From contig NZ_JAHUXH010000005.1 of NCBI RefSeq assembly GCF_019219825.1, forward strand, positions 310,001 to 374,000: a DNA stretch of 64,000 bases, read 5' to 3'. The DNA is from Streptomyces sp. TRM70350. GTDB lineage: Bacteria > Actinomycetota > Actinomycetes > Streptomycetales > Streptomycetaceae. Below the pieces are notes generated by a model. The model worked only from the letters and a program-made list of their open reading frames with translations, was not told the DNA's origin and ran no database searches. This document shows, piece by piece, positions 24,880 through 33,889 of this stretch; position 1 is the first letter of the stretch; each line of letters begins with the position of its first letter. The position numbers and the translations under genes were made by a program.

Positions 24880-25992
24880 TCAATCGGTGAGGCCGGCCTT
24901 CTCACAGGCGGATGCGACTTTCGGCGTGCAGATCTGGTCGATCGTGTACATGCCGTCCTTGACCACGGTGTCCTTGACGTTGTCCACGGTCACCGGGATG
25001 GGGTCGAGCAGGACGGCGGGGATGTTCTTGGTGGTGGCCGTGTCCACCGTGGCCTCGGCGATTGCGTCGAGTTTCTCGCCGCGGCCCAGGGCGACTGCCA
25101 TCTCCGCGGCCGCGTCGGCCTCGGCCTTGAAGGGCTTGTAGACGCTCATGTACTGCTCGCCCCTGATGATGCGCTGTACAGCCGCGAGGTCGGCGTCCTG
25201 GCCGGTGACGGGAGGCAGCGGCTCGACGCCGGCCACCTTGAGGGCGGAGATGACGCCGGAGGCGAGACCGTCGTTGGCGGCGTAGACGCCGTCGATGCTG
25301 TCGGCACCCAAGGCGGCGATGGCGCCGTCCATGTTGGTGTGGGCCTTCTCCCGGCTCCAGCCCTGGATGTCGTACGTCTTGCCGATCTTGACCTCACCCT
25401 TGAGCACGGACAGTGCGCCCTTCTTGAAGGCGACGTTGGTCGGGGAGGTCTGAGGACCGTTCATCATGACGATCTGGCCGCTGTCCGCCTTGTCTCCCAG
25501 GGCCTTGAGGAGCGCCTCGGCCTGAATCTTCCCGACCTGTTCGTTGTCGAAGGAGACGTAGGCGGAGATCGGGCCCTCGACGAGCCCGTCGTAGGCGACA
25601 ACCGGGACGCCCGCGTCCTGTGCCCTCTCGACCGAGGAGTGGAGAGATCTGAAGTTCACGGCACTGAGGATCAGGACGTCGACACCCTTGTTGATCAAGT
25701 TCTCCGCCAGTTGTTTCTGGGTGGCCACGTCCCCCCCGGCGTTGGCGTACTCCATCGTGCAGTCTTCGCACAGCTCCTTGATCTTCTTTTCGATCAGGGG
25801 CTTGTCGAACGCATCCCAGCGAGTCTGGACGTTCTGGCTGAGCAGCAGGCCGATCGTGAAGCCGCCCTTGCCGGGGGCGGTCCCACCCGAGCCGGTGGAT
25901 TCCCCGGCCTCGCCGCAGGCGGCCAGGGACACGGCCATGGCCAGCGACAATGCGGCTGCAGCAATGGCCGTACGGCCCCGACACACACTCAT
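24880..25992 (-). CDS. XylF/ChvE-like sugar ABC substrate-binding lipoprotein
   Basis: A 370-residue periplasmic-binding-protein_4 family member. Lipobox LAACGEAG follows a hydrophobic signal (cysteine near residue 26). Core motifs: IGLLLSQNVQTRWDAFDKP, NKGVDVLILSAVNF, VPVVAYDGLV, ISAYVSFDNEQVGKIQA, GVYAANDGLASGVISAL and PVTGQDADLAAVQRII, as in D-xylose/multiple-sugar binding proteins. ATG 25992 has GGGAG six bases upstream. No intact ATPase or permease is nearby; the ATPase wreck at 21930 is the obvious former partner. Confidence 0.9.
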   Translation of the reverse strand: MSVCRGRTAIAAAALSLAMAVSLAACGEAGESTGSGGTAPGKGGFTIGLLLSQNVQTRWDAFDKPLIEKKIKELCEDCTMEYANAGGDVATQKQLAENLINKGVDVLILSAVNFRSLHSSVERAQDAGVPVVAYDGLVEGPISAYVSFDNEQVGKIQAEALLKALGDKADSGQIVMMNGPQTSPTNVAFKKGALSVLKGEVKIGKTYDIQGWSREKAHTNMDGAIAALGADSIDGVYAANDGLASGVISALKVAGVEPLPPVTGQDADLAAVQRIIRGEQYMSVYKPFKAEADAAAEMAVALGRGEKLDAIAEATVDTATTKNIPAVLLDPIPVTVDNVKDTVVKDGMYTIDQICTPKVASACEKAGLTD

Positions 25993-26149
25993 GGGGTGCT
26001 CCCTGGATCGTCCGAGAAACCCCTGACCGTCCACGCCGGCCACTCACTGTCAGGATAGGTCGGGCGGTGTGAAGCGGTTGACATGCGGCACTTGTGCAGC
26101 TCGCGAGATCGGGGTGCTGCTGTCCCTCACCGAGGGTGGACAGCGCCGC

Positions 26150-28261
26150 TCACCGCGCGTGGATGAGGAGCAGGGCGACGTCGTCGCTACGGTGTGCGCG
26201 CTGCTGGGTGTCGTGTACGAGGGTGTCGGCGAGGGCTTCCGCATTCAGGTCGTCGGCCCGTGCGAGTCGGTCGGCGAGGGCATCGGTGACCTCGTCGAAG
26301 TCGACGCCGGGGACTTCGACGAGGCCGTCGGTGTACAGGACGAGCACGGCGCCCGGCAACAGGGCGATCTCGGTGGCCGGGTAGGCGGCGGTGGGGTCGA
26401 TGCCGAGCAGGAGTCCGGGTGGCAGGCGGAGGACTTCGGTGCGCCCCTCGGGGTGACGCAGGATGGGGGGCGGGTGGCCCGCGGAGGCCAGGCGCACGCG
26501 GTGGTGCGCGAGGTCGAGATGGGCGTAGAGGCAGCTGGTGAACAGGCCGGGGTCGAGGTCGGTGAGCAGGCGGTTGGTACGGGCGAGCACCTCCTCGGGG
26601 GGTGCGCCGGCCGTGGCGTGGACCGCGGTGCGGACCTGGCCCATCAGAGTGGCCGCCTGCACGTTGTGGCCCTGGACGTCGCCGATGGTGGCGGCGGCGG
26701 TCGTGTCGTCGAGGCGGATGAGGTCGTAGAAGTCGCCGCCGATTCCGGTGCCGTGGCCGGCGGGGAGGTATCGGGCGGCCACATCGAGCCCGGACATGCG
26801 GGGCAGGGCGTGGGGGAGCAGGCCGGCTTGCAGGCTGTGGGCGAGTTGGTGTTTGGCGTCGTAGAGGCGGGCGCGGTCCAGGGCCTGGGCGATCAGGCCG
26901 GCGAGGGAGGTGAGGACTGCGCGCTCCTCGGGGGCGAACGTGTGGGGACGGTCGTAGGCGAGGACGAGCGAGCCGACTGGGCGTCCGGAGGTGATCAGTG
27001 GCAGGAAGGCCCAGGCGGCCATGTCGTCCTGGAGAACCGCGGGGTGATAGGCGCGCTTCAGTTCGGCGAACGTGGCGAAGAAGCTGGGAACTCCGGTGGT
27101 CAGGCAGTGCACGGCGGGAGTGTCCGAGGTCAGGGGCGCGGCGTCGAAGCGGTCCATGAGTTCGGCGGTGTAGCCGCGGTAGCCGATGATCCGCAGTCGG
27201 CCCTCTTCCGCGGTCATCAGGGCCAGGGCCTGGGCTTCGGTTGCGGACAGCACCTGGTCGGCGACCCGGTCGACCACGTCCCGCACTCCGACCGCTTCCG
27301 TGAGGGTCGCCGCCAGATGCATCAGGTGGTACACCGCGGCGGCCCGGCCTGTGGCGGGGGGCGGCGACAGCGGACTGTCCGGGGCCCCCGCCGCCGGGAC
27401 AGGGGCGATGCGCACGCTGATGCCCGAGGCGTCCGGGTAGAGGCGGAAGGACAGCCATCGGTCGGGCGGGCGCAGGGCAGTGAACGACGTGGGGCGGCGG
27501 CTGAGCACCGCGGCTCGGTAGGGGTCCTGGGCGACGGGGACGTTGAGCCACGGCAGCGCCTCCCAGGGCCGGGCCCCCAGCAGGTCGGACACGTCGGCGC
27601 CGAGGAGGTCGGCGGCGGTGGTGGTGACGAAGGTCATCCGGCCGTCGGGGTCGAGTGCGCAGCACCCGCCGGGAAGGCGCTCGGCGAAGTTCATCGCCGC
27701 CTGTGCCCCGGACGGTTCAAACGCGCGGGTTTGGGGTGGGGGCACCAGGCGCGGTTCGGCGCCGGGCAGCACGGGGTGGCCGCTGTCGGCGGCCGTCCGC
27801 AGGAGCAGGCCCAGACGGTGGCAGACGTCGCCCATCGCCTCGCGTTCCTTCGGGCTCAGCTCCGCGGGGTGCGAGGCGGGCCACTGGAGCACGAGTCCGC
27901 CCCACTCCGTGCCGTCGGTCGTGATCGGGGCGGCGGCCAGCGTGAAGGCGTACGGCAGTACGAGGGCCAGTTGCGGATAACGGCGCGCCAACTCCTCCTG
28001 GCCACCGAGCCACACCAGCCGATGCTCCCGCAAGGCGTCGGCAACCGGAGTCGGAGCGCTCAGCGCGACCCGGGCCCACGGCACGGCGATCTCCCACGGC
28101 ACTCCGCTCAACACCGCGAGCCTCAGTGCCTGCCCGCCCGGGGCCGGCAGATACACGGCGCCCACGCTGGCACCGGTGTCCCGCATGCCCTGCACCAGGG
28201 CAGCTTCCAGCAGCTCCGGACCGGAGTCCGGGCCGGCCACGGAGCGGGTGGGGTCCCGCAC
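26150..28261 (-). CDS. GAF-PAS-GAF-SpoIIE PP2C-type phosphatase
   Basis: A 703-residue signalling protein. Order: an N-terminal GAF-like domain (about 15-150), a PAS-like domain with GCCALDPDGRMTFVTTTA (about 200-300), a second GAF (about 320-455), then the SpoIIE/RsbU phosphatase with VAARYLPAGHGTGIGGDFYD, AATIGDVQGHNVQAATLMGQ, LASAGHPPPIL and VLVLYTDGLVEVPG. These metal-binding motifs are intact. Such enzymes dephosphorylate anti-sigma-factor antagonists in stress or developmental signalling. Start is GTG 28261. No STAS or RsbW-like gene is adjacent. Confidence 0.9.
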   Translation of the reverse strand: MRDPTRSVAGPDSGPELLEAALVQGMRDTGASVGAVYLPAPGGQALRLAVLSGVPWEIAVPWARVALSAPTPVADALREHRLVWLGGQEELARRYPQLALVLPYAFTLAAAPITTDGTEWGGLVLQWPASHPAELSPKEREAMGDVCHRLGLLLRTAADSGHPVLPGAEPRLVPPPQTRAFEPSGAQAAMNFAERLPGGCCALDPDGRMTFVTTTAADLLGADVSDLLGARPWEALPWLNVPVAQDPYRAAVLSRRPTSFTALRPPDRWLSFRLYPDASGISVRIAPVPAAGAPDSPLSPPPATGRAAAVYHLMHLAATLTEAVGVRDVVDRVADQVLSATEAQALALMTAEEGRLRIIGYRGYTAELMDRFDAAPLTSDTPAVHCLTTGVPSFFATFAELKRAYHPAVLQDDMAAWAFLPLITSGRPVGSLVLAYDRPHTFAPEERAVLTSLAGLIAQALDRARLYDAKHQLAHSLQAGLLPHALPRMSGLDVAARYLPAGHGTGIGGDFYDLIRLDDTTAAATIGDVQGHNVQAATLMGQVRTAVHATAGAPPEEVLARTNRLLTDLDPGLFTSCLYAHLDLAHHRVRLASAGHPPPILRHPEGRTEVLRLPPGLLLGIDPTAAYPATEIALLPGAVLVLYTDGLVEVPGVDFDEVTDALADRLARADDLNAEALADTLVHDTQQRAHRSDDVALLLIHAR

Positions 28262-29051
28262 ACCCTCACCCCCTGACGGCGACGACGTCCACGGCGTTCC
28301 GCATCGGTGGAGCGAGAGTCACCCGTCCCCACCGCGAGGCAGCACCCCAGCCACGCCTGGCATCCATAAACGGACGATACGTCCGCGGGATGGCGGCGGC
28401 ACCTCGATGCCGTGGCGGTGGAAAGGGCGGTGCACAGGTCTGCCGGGGCCGGGGCGCCCTCTCTTCGGCCCCAGCTGATGCGCCGTGCCTTCAGACAGGC
28501 ACAGAGTGTTCTCCGACGGCCCTCCCACCGGCGGCCCTTCCGCGCCGTACGGCATGGGCCACAACGACCGCCACAGAGGCCACGCGGCTGCACAACCTGC
28601 TCGCAGGCAGGTGATGCGGGGTGCGACGCTGCGGGCGCCCGAGTCGAGCCGACGCAACTCCCTCCGCCGGACCGCCGCCTGAAGACCAGGTCCGAGCCGA
28701 AAAGACTGCCCGGTCGTGCAGTGAACTTCGAACACCGGCGACTCCGACCGGCCTTCCGAGCAGCCTTCCGAGCGGCCTTCCGAGCGGCCTTCCGACCGGC
28801 GGAGGCCGGGGCCTCGTCGATACGGGGTGTCGAGGATGCCGACGACGCCGGGTTCCCTGCTCTTCGCCGGAGTCCTGAAGGAGACCTCCCCGAGCCGGGC
28901 CCGGGCCTCGAATGACCAGGCGAGTCGGCGCGGTGGCGGGCTGCGGTGCCCGCGCAGTCCGGGCGCCTGGAGACTTCCGGGTCCCGGCAGTGACGGCGGA
29001 CCGCGCGCGGGGCAGACTTCGCGCCGAGGAAGCGCGGAAAGGGAGTGGGGC
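28262..29051. other. Long non-coding region with a 12-bp tandem repeat
   Basis: Nearly 800 bp without a supportable gene. It contains four tandem 12-bp units GCCTTCCGAGCG (variants at single positions) at 28751-28798. It should hold the promoter of the phosphatase gene (left end) and of the small membrane protein (right end). Confidence 0.5.
28751..28798. repeat. Four tandem 12-bp units
   Basis: Units at 28751, 28763, 28775 and 28787, consensus GCCTTCCGAGCG, with one or two substitutions in the first and last copies. Confidence 0.85.
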
Positions 29052-29408
29052 ATGGCGGTTTTCCTATGGTGCTGGATCGGCCTGTTCACTGCGGTACTGC
29101 TGCCTCTCGGCCTCGCCATGCTCCGCGGCTGGGCACCGAAGAGGGCCCGCGCACGGTGGTCCCCGGCGCGGATCCGGGTGCAGGGAGTCTCCGCGCTCGT
29201 GCTGTACGTGGGTGGCCTGGTACCGGCGGTGGCCGGCTTGGCGGGCATGTCCCGCGAAGCCGCCGACATCCTGCAGTCCGCGACCACACCCCACCTGCTG
29301 TTCCTGAGCCTGGGACTGCAGGGCGGCGCGGCCCTCTCCGACTGGTTCGGACGGCGGACCGAGTCATGGACGAGCCCGTCCGGGGCGCAGCCTCGGCAAC
29401 TCGACTGA
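29052..29408 (+). CDS. Small membrane protein, hypothetical
   Basis: A 118-residue protein with two or three hydrophobic segments (LWCWIGLFTAVLLPLGLAML, VSALVLYVGGLVPAVAGLAG, LLFLSLGLQGGAAL). GGAAAGGGAG precedes ATG 29052. No family recognised; length and spacing suggest a real gene. Confidence 0.6.
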   Translation: MAVFLWCWIGLFTAVLLPLGLAMLRGWAPKRARARWSPARIRVQGVSALVLYVGGLVPAVAGLAGMSREAADILQSATTPHLLFLSLGLQGGAALSDWFGRRTESWTSPSGAQPRQLD

Positions 29409-29449
29409 CCCGCGTCCGGAAGGCGAGGACCCCACGGTGGAGACCCACG

Positions 29450-29961
29450 GTGCTGAAGATCCAGGTGAAAGCGAAGTACGCGCACCGGTGGACGTCGCCC
29501 GCGGCGGCCCGGCGACGGGCGCGCCGCTGGACCGCCCTCGCCGGAGCGCTCGTCGCCCTTCGTCGCGCTCGCCGTGACGGCCGTCGGCCTGTTTCCCGCA
29601 GGGGCGGCGATCGCGCCGGCGATGACCGCCGGACCGGCCGGACTTCTGCTGCTCACCGAAGTGAACAGGGAGCGGCCGCCCCAGCGCCGCTCCGGAATCC
29701 TTCTGACCTCGCGGACACTGACCGGTGAGCGCACCGTGGATCTGTCCCGGATCGAGCGGGTACGGCTGCTGACCTACTTCTCCCGCAGCGGTGTCTCGCA
29801 ACGTCCTGCTGGTGCGCGACGCCTACGGCACGTCCCTCGGTCTCACCAGGCCGGCCTCTCGCAGGGCGCTGCGCCTGGCTCTCGGACGCCTGCCCCGGGT
29901 GAGCAGGGCGGCGCTGGTCCGTCTCGGCATGCTCCCGGCCCCTGGCCGACTCGCCGCCTGA
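29450..29961 (+). pseudogene. Membrane protein with two frameshifts (PH-like, hypothetical)
   Basis: Three successive frames join into one plausible protein: KYAHRWTSPAAARRRARRW, then FVALAVTAVGLFPAGAAI and LLLLTEVNRERPPQRRSG, ILLTSRTLTGERTVDLSRIE, then SRNVLLVRDAYGTSLGLTRP ending LPAPGRLAA. Shifts are near 29553 and 29795. The layout (membrane helices, then a beta-rich RVRLLTYF segment) resembles bacterial PH-domain membrane proteins. Either a pseudogene or two sequencing errors. Confidence 0.55.
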
Positions 29962-29998
29962 ACCCCGGATCGAAGGCGCGTTGTCGGTTCGGCAAACG

Positions 29999-30033
29999 CG
30001 GGCGGCCACCGGTGATACGCCGGTGGCCGCCCG
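29999..30033 (+). terminator. Perfect 14-bp hairpin
   Basis: The arms 29999-30012 (CGGGCGGCCACCGG) and 30020-30033 pair perfectly around a 7-nt loop TGATACG, just after the stop of the frameshifted gene. A strong factor-independent-type stem without a clear T tract, as usual in Streptomyces. Confidence 0.8.
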
Positions 30034-30057
30034 GATTACGAACTGGTGCGTCGGCGC

Positions 30058-30073
30058 GTTGGTCTAGACAAGC
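30058..30073. promoter_or_regulatory. Candidate DasR (dre-like) site
   Basis: GTTGGTCTAGACAAGC matches 12 of 16 positions of the remembered dre consensus ACTGGTCTAGACCAGT, including the central GGTCTAGAC. There is no chitin or GlcNAc gene adjacent, so it may be a relic or chance. Confidence 0.3.
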
Positions 30074-30194
30074 GCCACACGTCAGGTCAAGCCCTGACCT
30101 GTGTCCGCCCTTACGGGCACGCTGAGGGCGCGGGCGCCACCAGCACGTCTCGACCGCACATGCCGGGATCCGACGCTCAGACGTGGACCCGCGA

Positions 30195-30232
30195 ATGTTG
30201 GTGACGTATTCTTCTATGTACATCACCAACAT
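30195..30232. promoter_or_regulatory. vapBC operator inverted repeat
   Basis: ATGTTGGTGA at 30195-30204 is repeated in perfect inverse as TCACCAACAT at 30223-30232, 18 bp apart and ending 18 bp before vapB. This is the expected place for the autoregulatory VapBC complex to bind. The same stretch is locally AT-rich (promoter). Confidence 0.75.
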
Positions 30233-30249
30233 AGTGTAGGAGGTGCGGC

Positions 30250-30471
30250 ATGTCTGTGACCCAGATCGACATCGACGATGACGCCCTGGAACGCGCCATG
30301 GCTCTGTCCAAGGTCAGGACCAAGAAGGAGGCCGTCAATCTCGCTCTGCACTTCTACGCCGAGCAGCAGGAGCGCGCGGCGCGCATCAGCCGTCACTTCG
30401 AGCGTGCGCGTGAGTGGGGTGCCGTCGAGGACGCCGAGCGCCTGCACCGGGCGGAGAAGCACAGCCGGTGA
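30250..30471 (+). CDS. vapB: VapB-type antitoxin
   Basis: A 73-residue protein: MSVTQIDIDDDALERAM, KVRTKKEAVNLALHFYAEQQ, the ribbon-helix-helix pattern of VapB (DUF2191-like) antitoxins, followed by a charged toxin-binding tail. AGGAGGT lies eight bases before ATG 30250. The stop overlaps the toxin GTG start. It represses the operon with VapC through the inverted repeat at 30195-30232. Confidence 0.88.
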   Translation: MSVTQIDIDDDALERAMALSKVRTKKEAVNLALHFYAEQQERAARISRHFERAREWGAVEDAERLHRAEKHSR

Positions 30472-30878
30472 TCTACCTGCTCGACACCTCCGGCCTGGTC
30501 CGGCTTCTCCGCGATTCCAAGCTGCAATCGGCCTGGTACGACGCGATCGATGCCGGGGCCGTCGCGTCCTGCTACGTGCAGCGCGCCGAGTTCCTCCACA
30601 GCGCGCGGAACGGGCGCGAGTACGACGAGATCGCGGAGATGTTCAGTGATCTCTACCCCGATGTGTCAGTGCCGAAGAACGCGGGGCGCTGGATCGGCTC
30701 GGTGCAACACCGTATGGCGCAGGCCGGCGAGCATCGCAGCGCCTCCGCGGTGGACCTCGTCATCGCCGCCACCGCGGCTCACCATGGCCTGGCCGTCCTC
30801 CACGACGATGCCGACTACCGTGCCATCGCCCGGCACGCGTCCGACCTGACCGAGCACAACATCCACGACGTCGCCTGA
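30468..30878 (+). CDS. vapC: VapC-type PIN-domain toxin
   Basis: A 136-residue PIN ribonuclease. Acidic residues of the active site are visible in IYLLDTSGLVRLL (D near residue 6), the Glu of YVQRAEFLHSAR, SASAVDLVIAATAAHHG and VLHDDADYRAIA. GTG 30468 overlaps the antitoxin stop (GTGA). VapC toxins cleave tRNA or rRNA; the target here is unknown. Confidence 0.9.
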   Translation: MIYLLDTSGLVRLLRDSKLQSAWYDAIDAGAVASCYVQRAEFLHSARNGREYDEIAEMFSDLYPDVSVPKNAGRWIGSVQHRMAQAGEHRSASAVDLVIAATAAHHGLAVLHDDADYRAIARHASDLTEHNIHDVA

Positions 30879-31545
30879 GGCGCTTTGTCACCAGACAGGT
30901 TCTGGACGGGGCCGTTCTTCCAGCACGCGGCCTCGAAGCCTCGGATCAATGTGGTGACACGCGAGGTGAGACGGCGCTGATTCGCATGTTGTCCTGTGGC
31001 GGCGCTTCAGCATGCCGGAGGCGATGGACGAGCCACTCTCAGGATTGGGTTCCAGGCGAACCAGTCGAGGACTTCGGCGCCCAGTTCCCAAGGGGCGTTG
31101 AGCAGCGCCTTTCCGTCGCCTCCAGATCTGAGATCGTTCCGGTGACGCCGAGCGGGCCTGATCGCACCGCTGTTGACCGTGGCACGCGGTGGGCACGGAA
31201 GCAGGTAATGAGGTGTGCCGCCCCGGCTCTGCCGATGGTGGCGCCGGTTGCAGCTGAGTAAAGGCAGAGGCCAGAGATCGCCGTTGCGGCTGCCGGCACA
31301 GGGGGAGCCACACCAATCGTCCAGGGATGGAGGGTGCGGCTCCCGGCTGAGGGCTCAGGGGCCTCAGAACCTGCTCGGCGCGGCGCGCGCCCGGCGGGAG
31401 TCTTACGCCGGCGAATGGATCCCGGAGCCGCTGCCCGACCCAGCCGACCGGATCACCGGCTGATGCTGCTGCACCTCAGCTGGTGTCGAAGGCGCCTGCT
31501 GCGGAACGGAAGTACTCCTCGCGCACTGTGGAGAGTCTCTCCCCG
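30879..31545. other. Gene-free stretch with a sigma-factor remnant
   Basis: About 670 bp without an intact gene. Near 31355-31463 on the plus strand the frame NLLGAARARRESYAGEWIPE followed by PLPDPADRITG and a stop resembles the region after sigma domain 2 in ECF41-like sigma factors (..YPGPWLPEPL..). Nothing else of that gene is left. Confidence 0.4.
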
Positions 31546-32076
31546 TCACCGGTCCTCCCACCGGCGGCCGTCCGCAGTGGTCGGGCCGGTCGGACGGGTC
31601 TGATCCGCGCCGGTGTCGATCAGGATCTGCTGGGCCTGCTTGAGGCTGCCGGCACGGACCGCTTCGGTCATCGCGGCTCGCGCCGCCTCGGGGGGCGTGT
31701 CCGGTGGGACCACGAGCAGGGAGAAGTGGTCCTGGTCCCCTCGGGTCACGAGCGCGGTGTCGTCGCCCACGGAGAAGACGTCGATGTGCACCACACGGTC
31801 CTCGATGGTCATCCGCGTCGGCATTTCGTCCCAGGCCGCGGAGTCCAGGCCGATCCGTGTGATCGGCCCGAGGCGCTCGGTCAGTGCGCTGATCAGGCCG
31901 GGCAGTTCGGCGGTGAGATTCCTGGAACGGGGCCACCACGCACCGTCGAGGATGCTCCGGCGTTCGTGAGTGGTGGTGAGCCGCAGGAGCGCCGTTCCGG
32001 GACGCATGGATTCGTGTACACCGTCCGCCAGAAATCCTGCCGGAGGCGGGGGATCGGGATCGGGCATCGTGCTCAC
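31546..32076 (-). CDS. DUF5994 protein 1
   Basis: A 176-residue protein with the DUF5994 pattern: LLRLTTTHERRSILDGAWWP, RSRNLTAELPGLISALTER, and the C-terminal FSLLVVPPDTPPEAARAAM. GTG 32076 is preceded by AGGCAGGT. Function unknown. It is the last of three adjacent paralogues on the minus strand (32121 and 32861 are the others). The C-terminal extension after residue 150 is not shared. Confidence 0.75.
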   Translation of the reverse strand: MSTMPDPDPPPPAGFLADGVHESMRPGTALLRLTTTHERRSILDGAWWPRSRNLTAELPGLISALTERLGPITRIGLDSAAWDEMPTRMTIEDRVVHIDVFSVGDDTALVTRGDQDHFSLLVVPPDTPPEAARAAMTEAVRAGSLKQAQQILIDTGADQTRPTGPTTADGRRWEDR

Positions 32077-32120
32077 CTGCCTGTTCGGGGCCCCCTCGCG
32101 TCCACGCTACTCCTGCCCTG

Positions 32121-32528
32121 TCAGGCCCGGTCGCTGAGCGCGACGGCAATGATCGGCTCGGCCGCCTCCTCGGTGGTGCCGGGCGGCACGACCAGCAGGT
32201 CCCAGCGGCCGTGGCCGGGGGCGAGCAGGACCACGGTGTCCGGGGCGTGCACTGCGACCGTCTTCCGCAGTCGTACGACCTGGTTGGCGACGAGCATCCG
32301 GCCAGGTGCCGCGGACCAGGCCGCTCCGTTCACCGTGACACCGGCGATGTGTCCCCAGGCGCGCGGCAGTGCGGCGAGCAGTTGCGGAAGCTCTGCCAGG
32401 AGGTCGTAGGAGCGTGGCCACCACACGCCGTCGAGGCGACGTGGCAGCGCGCTGTGGGGCGCGAGGCGCAGGCGGAGGAGAGGGCGGGTGGGCGGTGAGG
32501 GCGGTGAGGGTGGCGCTGTGGTGATCAT
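32121..32528 (-). CDS. DUF5994 protein 2
   Basis: A 135-residue paralogue: LLRLRLAPHSALPRRLDGVW, WPRSYDLLAELPQLLAALP, and GRWDLLVVPPGTTEEAAEPI. AAGGAA precedes ATG 32528. Compact version of the family with a Pro-rich N-terminus; function unknown. Confidence 0.78.
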   Translation of the reverse strand: MITTAPPSPPSPPTRPLLRLRLAPHSALPRRLDGVWWPRSYDLLAELPQLLAALPRAWGHIAGVTVNGAAWSAAPGRMLVANQVVRLRKTVAVHAPDTVVLLAPGHGRWDLLVVPPGTTEEAAEPIIAVALSDRA

Positions 32529-32567
32529 GGTGTTTCCTTGGCCGGGTCGTGGAGCGGTTGGTTCGGG

Positions 32568-32738
32568 TCAGGCGCGGCGGGCGGCGAGGCGGTCCGGCGC
32601 CGGCCAGCGCACGTCGGACACCCAGTCGAGGCGTTCGAGGATGCGGATGACGGCGGCCGACGGGCCGATCTGGCCCCGGTCGACGCCGTGCCGGGCGCTG
32701 GTGGGGTCGGCGTGGCGGCAAAGGCTGCCATGATGCGG
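32568..32738 (-). CDS. Possible small protein or C-terminal fragment
   Basis: A minus frame with good third-position GC reads HGSLCRHADPTSARHGVDRG, then PSAAVIRILERLDWVSDVRW and ends APDRLAARRA. No clear start codon or ribosome-binding site; perhaps the end of a lost gene between the second and third DUF5994 genes. Confidence 0.35.
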   Translation of the reverse strand, partial: PHHGSLCRHADPTSARHGVDRGQIGPSAAVIRILERLDWVSDVRWPAPDRLAARRA

Positions 32739-32860
32739 AACCTGTCCGGGCGATGAACCGCCCGGTGTCGTGGGGCGCCGGGAGTCGAAAGCCGGTCCGT
32801 CACCGGTGTGCGGCGTGCCCTCGGTCCCTTCAGCCCACCTGGCGGGAAGCGAAAAGGGGG

Positions 32861-33447
32861 TTACGGACCGTAACAGTTGCGGGAGGAAGAGAGCGGGGCC
32901 GAGAGGCGCCTCGGCGCGCCGCCCTCTTCTTCCCACTGCTCCATCCGCCCCTGCTCGCGTACGGCCTCGTCCTCGGCGTGGAGGCGTCGCTCGGCTGCCA
33001 GGAGCTCGCTCGCGCCGAGGTGGAGTGCGGGGTCGGCCGCCGCGGCCATGAGCCGCGCCGCCGTGGCGGCCTCGGTCCGGGGCGGGACGACGAGCAGGTC
33101 CCAGCGTCCGACGCCGTACGAGAAGAGCCGGATCATGTGCGGGTCGAAACCGGACGCGAACCACGCGGCCTTCACCGTGTGGCCGGTCACGGGCAGGTCG
33201 CAGGGCGCCGCCGGCCAGGCGTCGCGGTGGGACGCCATGCGCGACACGCGTCGAACGCCTCGGTGAGCGCGGGCAGTTCGGTCATCAGGTCGTCGGTGCG
33301 GGGCCACCAGGCGCCGCACACGGGACCGGGCGGGAAGGTCGGCGGGCGCAGGGAAAGCCGGACAGGGCGTGGGGAGGTGCGTTCCGGGCGTGCCGGGGGG
33401 CGGTCAGCGGCCCTGGGCGGCGGGCCTGTGCCGGTGGGTGGGTTCAT
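32861..33447 (-). pseudogene. DUF5994 protein 3, frameshifted
   Basis: From ATG 33447 the frame gives LRPPTFPPGPVCGAWWPRTD and DLMTELPALTEAFDAC, then the family match continues in another frame as HTVKAAWFASGFDPHMIRLF and VGRWDLLVVPPRTEAATAAR to 32861. The shift is near 33240. Either a recent pseudogene or a base error. AGGAA lies upstream of the start. Confidence 0.6.
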
Positions 33448-33507
33448 GTCGCGGTTCCTGTCCTCGGGCGGCCGTCGTGCGGTGGCCGGTGCTGCGGTGG
33501 GCCGGGG

Positions 33508-33855
33508 TCAGCCCGGCTCGTCGGTGTGGGTGCGTCCTGCCTGGGTGTGGCTGGTGGTCAGCCAGGGCGACTCGGCGGAGGGCTCTGCGGTGACGTGCCC
33601 GGTGTCGACCGTGAGATGGAGCAGGGTGCCCTGCCCGTCGGCGCCCGCGGGGTAGCTGCGTGGCTCGTCGCAGCGGAAGTTCCGGCGCAGCAGTTGCGCC
33701 ACCCGTTGGGCGAATTCGGGGCTGGCGGCGATGATGCGGACCTCCGCGAGTTCCCCCACGTGGGGATCACCGTCCGCGGTCTCGTACGCCGGCGGATCTT
33801 CGCCTGTGCCGTGTGTGCTGCCGGTGCCGTGGAAGCGGCGGGGCGACGCGTGCAT
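33508..33855 (-). CDS. Small hypothetical protein
   Basis: A 115-residue protein beginning at ATG 33855 (GAGGTG upstream; a longer ATG 33882 is possible). The middle VRIIAASPEFAQRVAQLLRR and NFRCDEPRSYPAG look conserved and of alpha/beta type. No family recognised. Lies head-to-tail with the DUF5994 group. Confidence 0.55.
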   Translation of the reverse strand: MHASPRRFHGTGSTHGTGEDPPAYETADGDPHVGELAEVRIIAASPEFAQRVAQLLRRNFRCDEPRSYPAGADGQGTLLHLTVDTGHVTAEPSAESPWLTTSHTQAGRTHTDEPG

Positions 33856-33889
33856 GGACGTCACCTCTGTCCTGTTGGGCATCTCGGCC

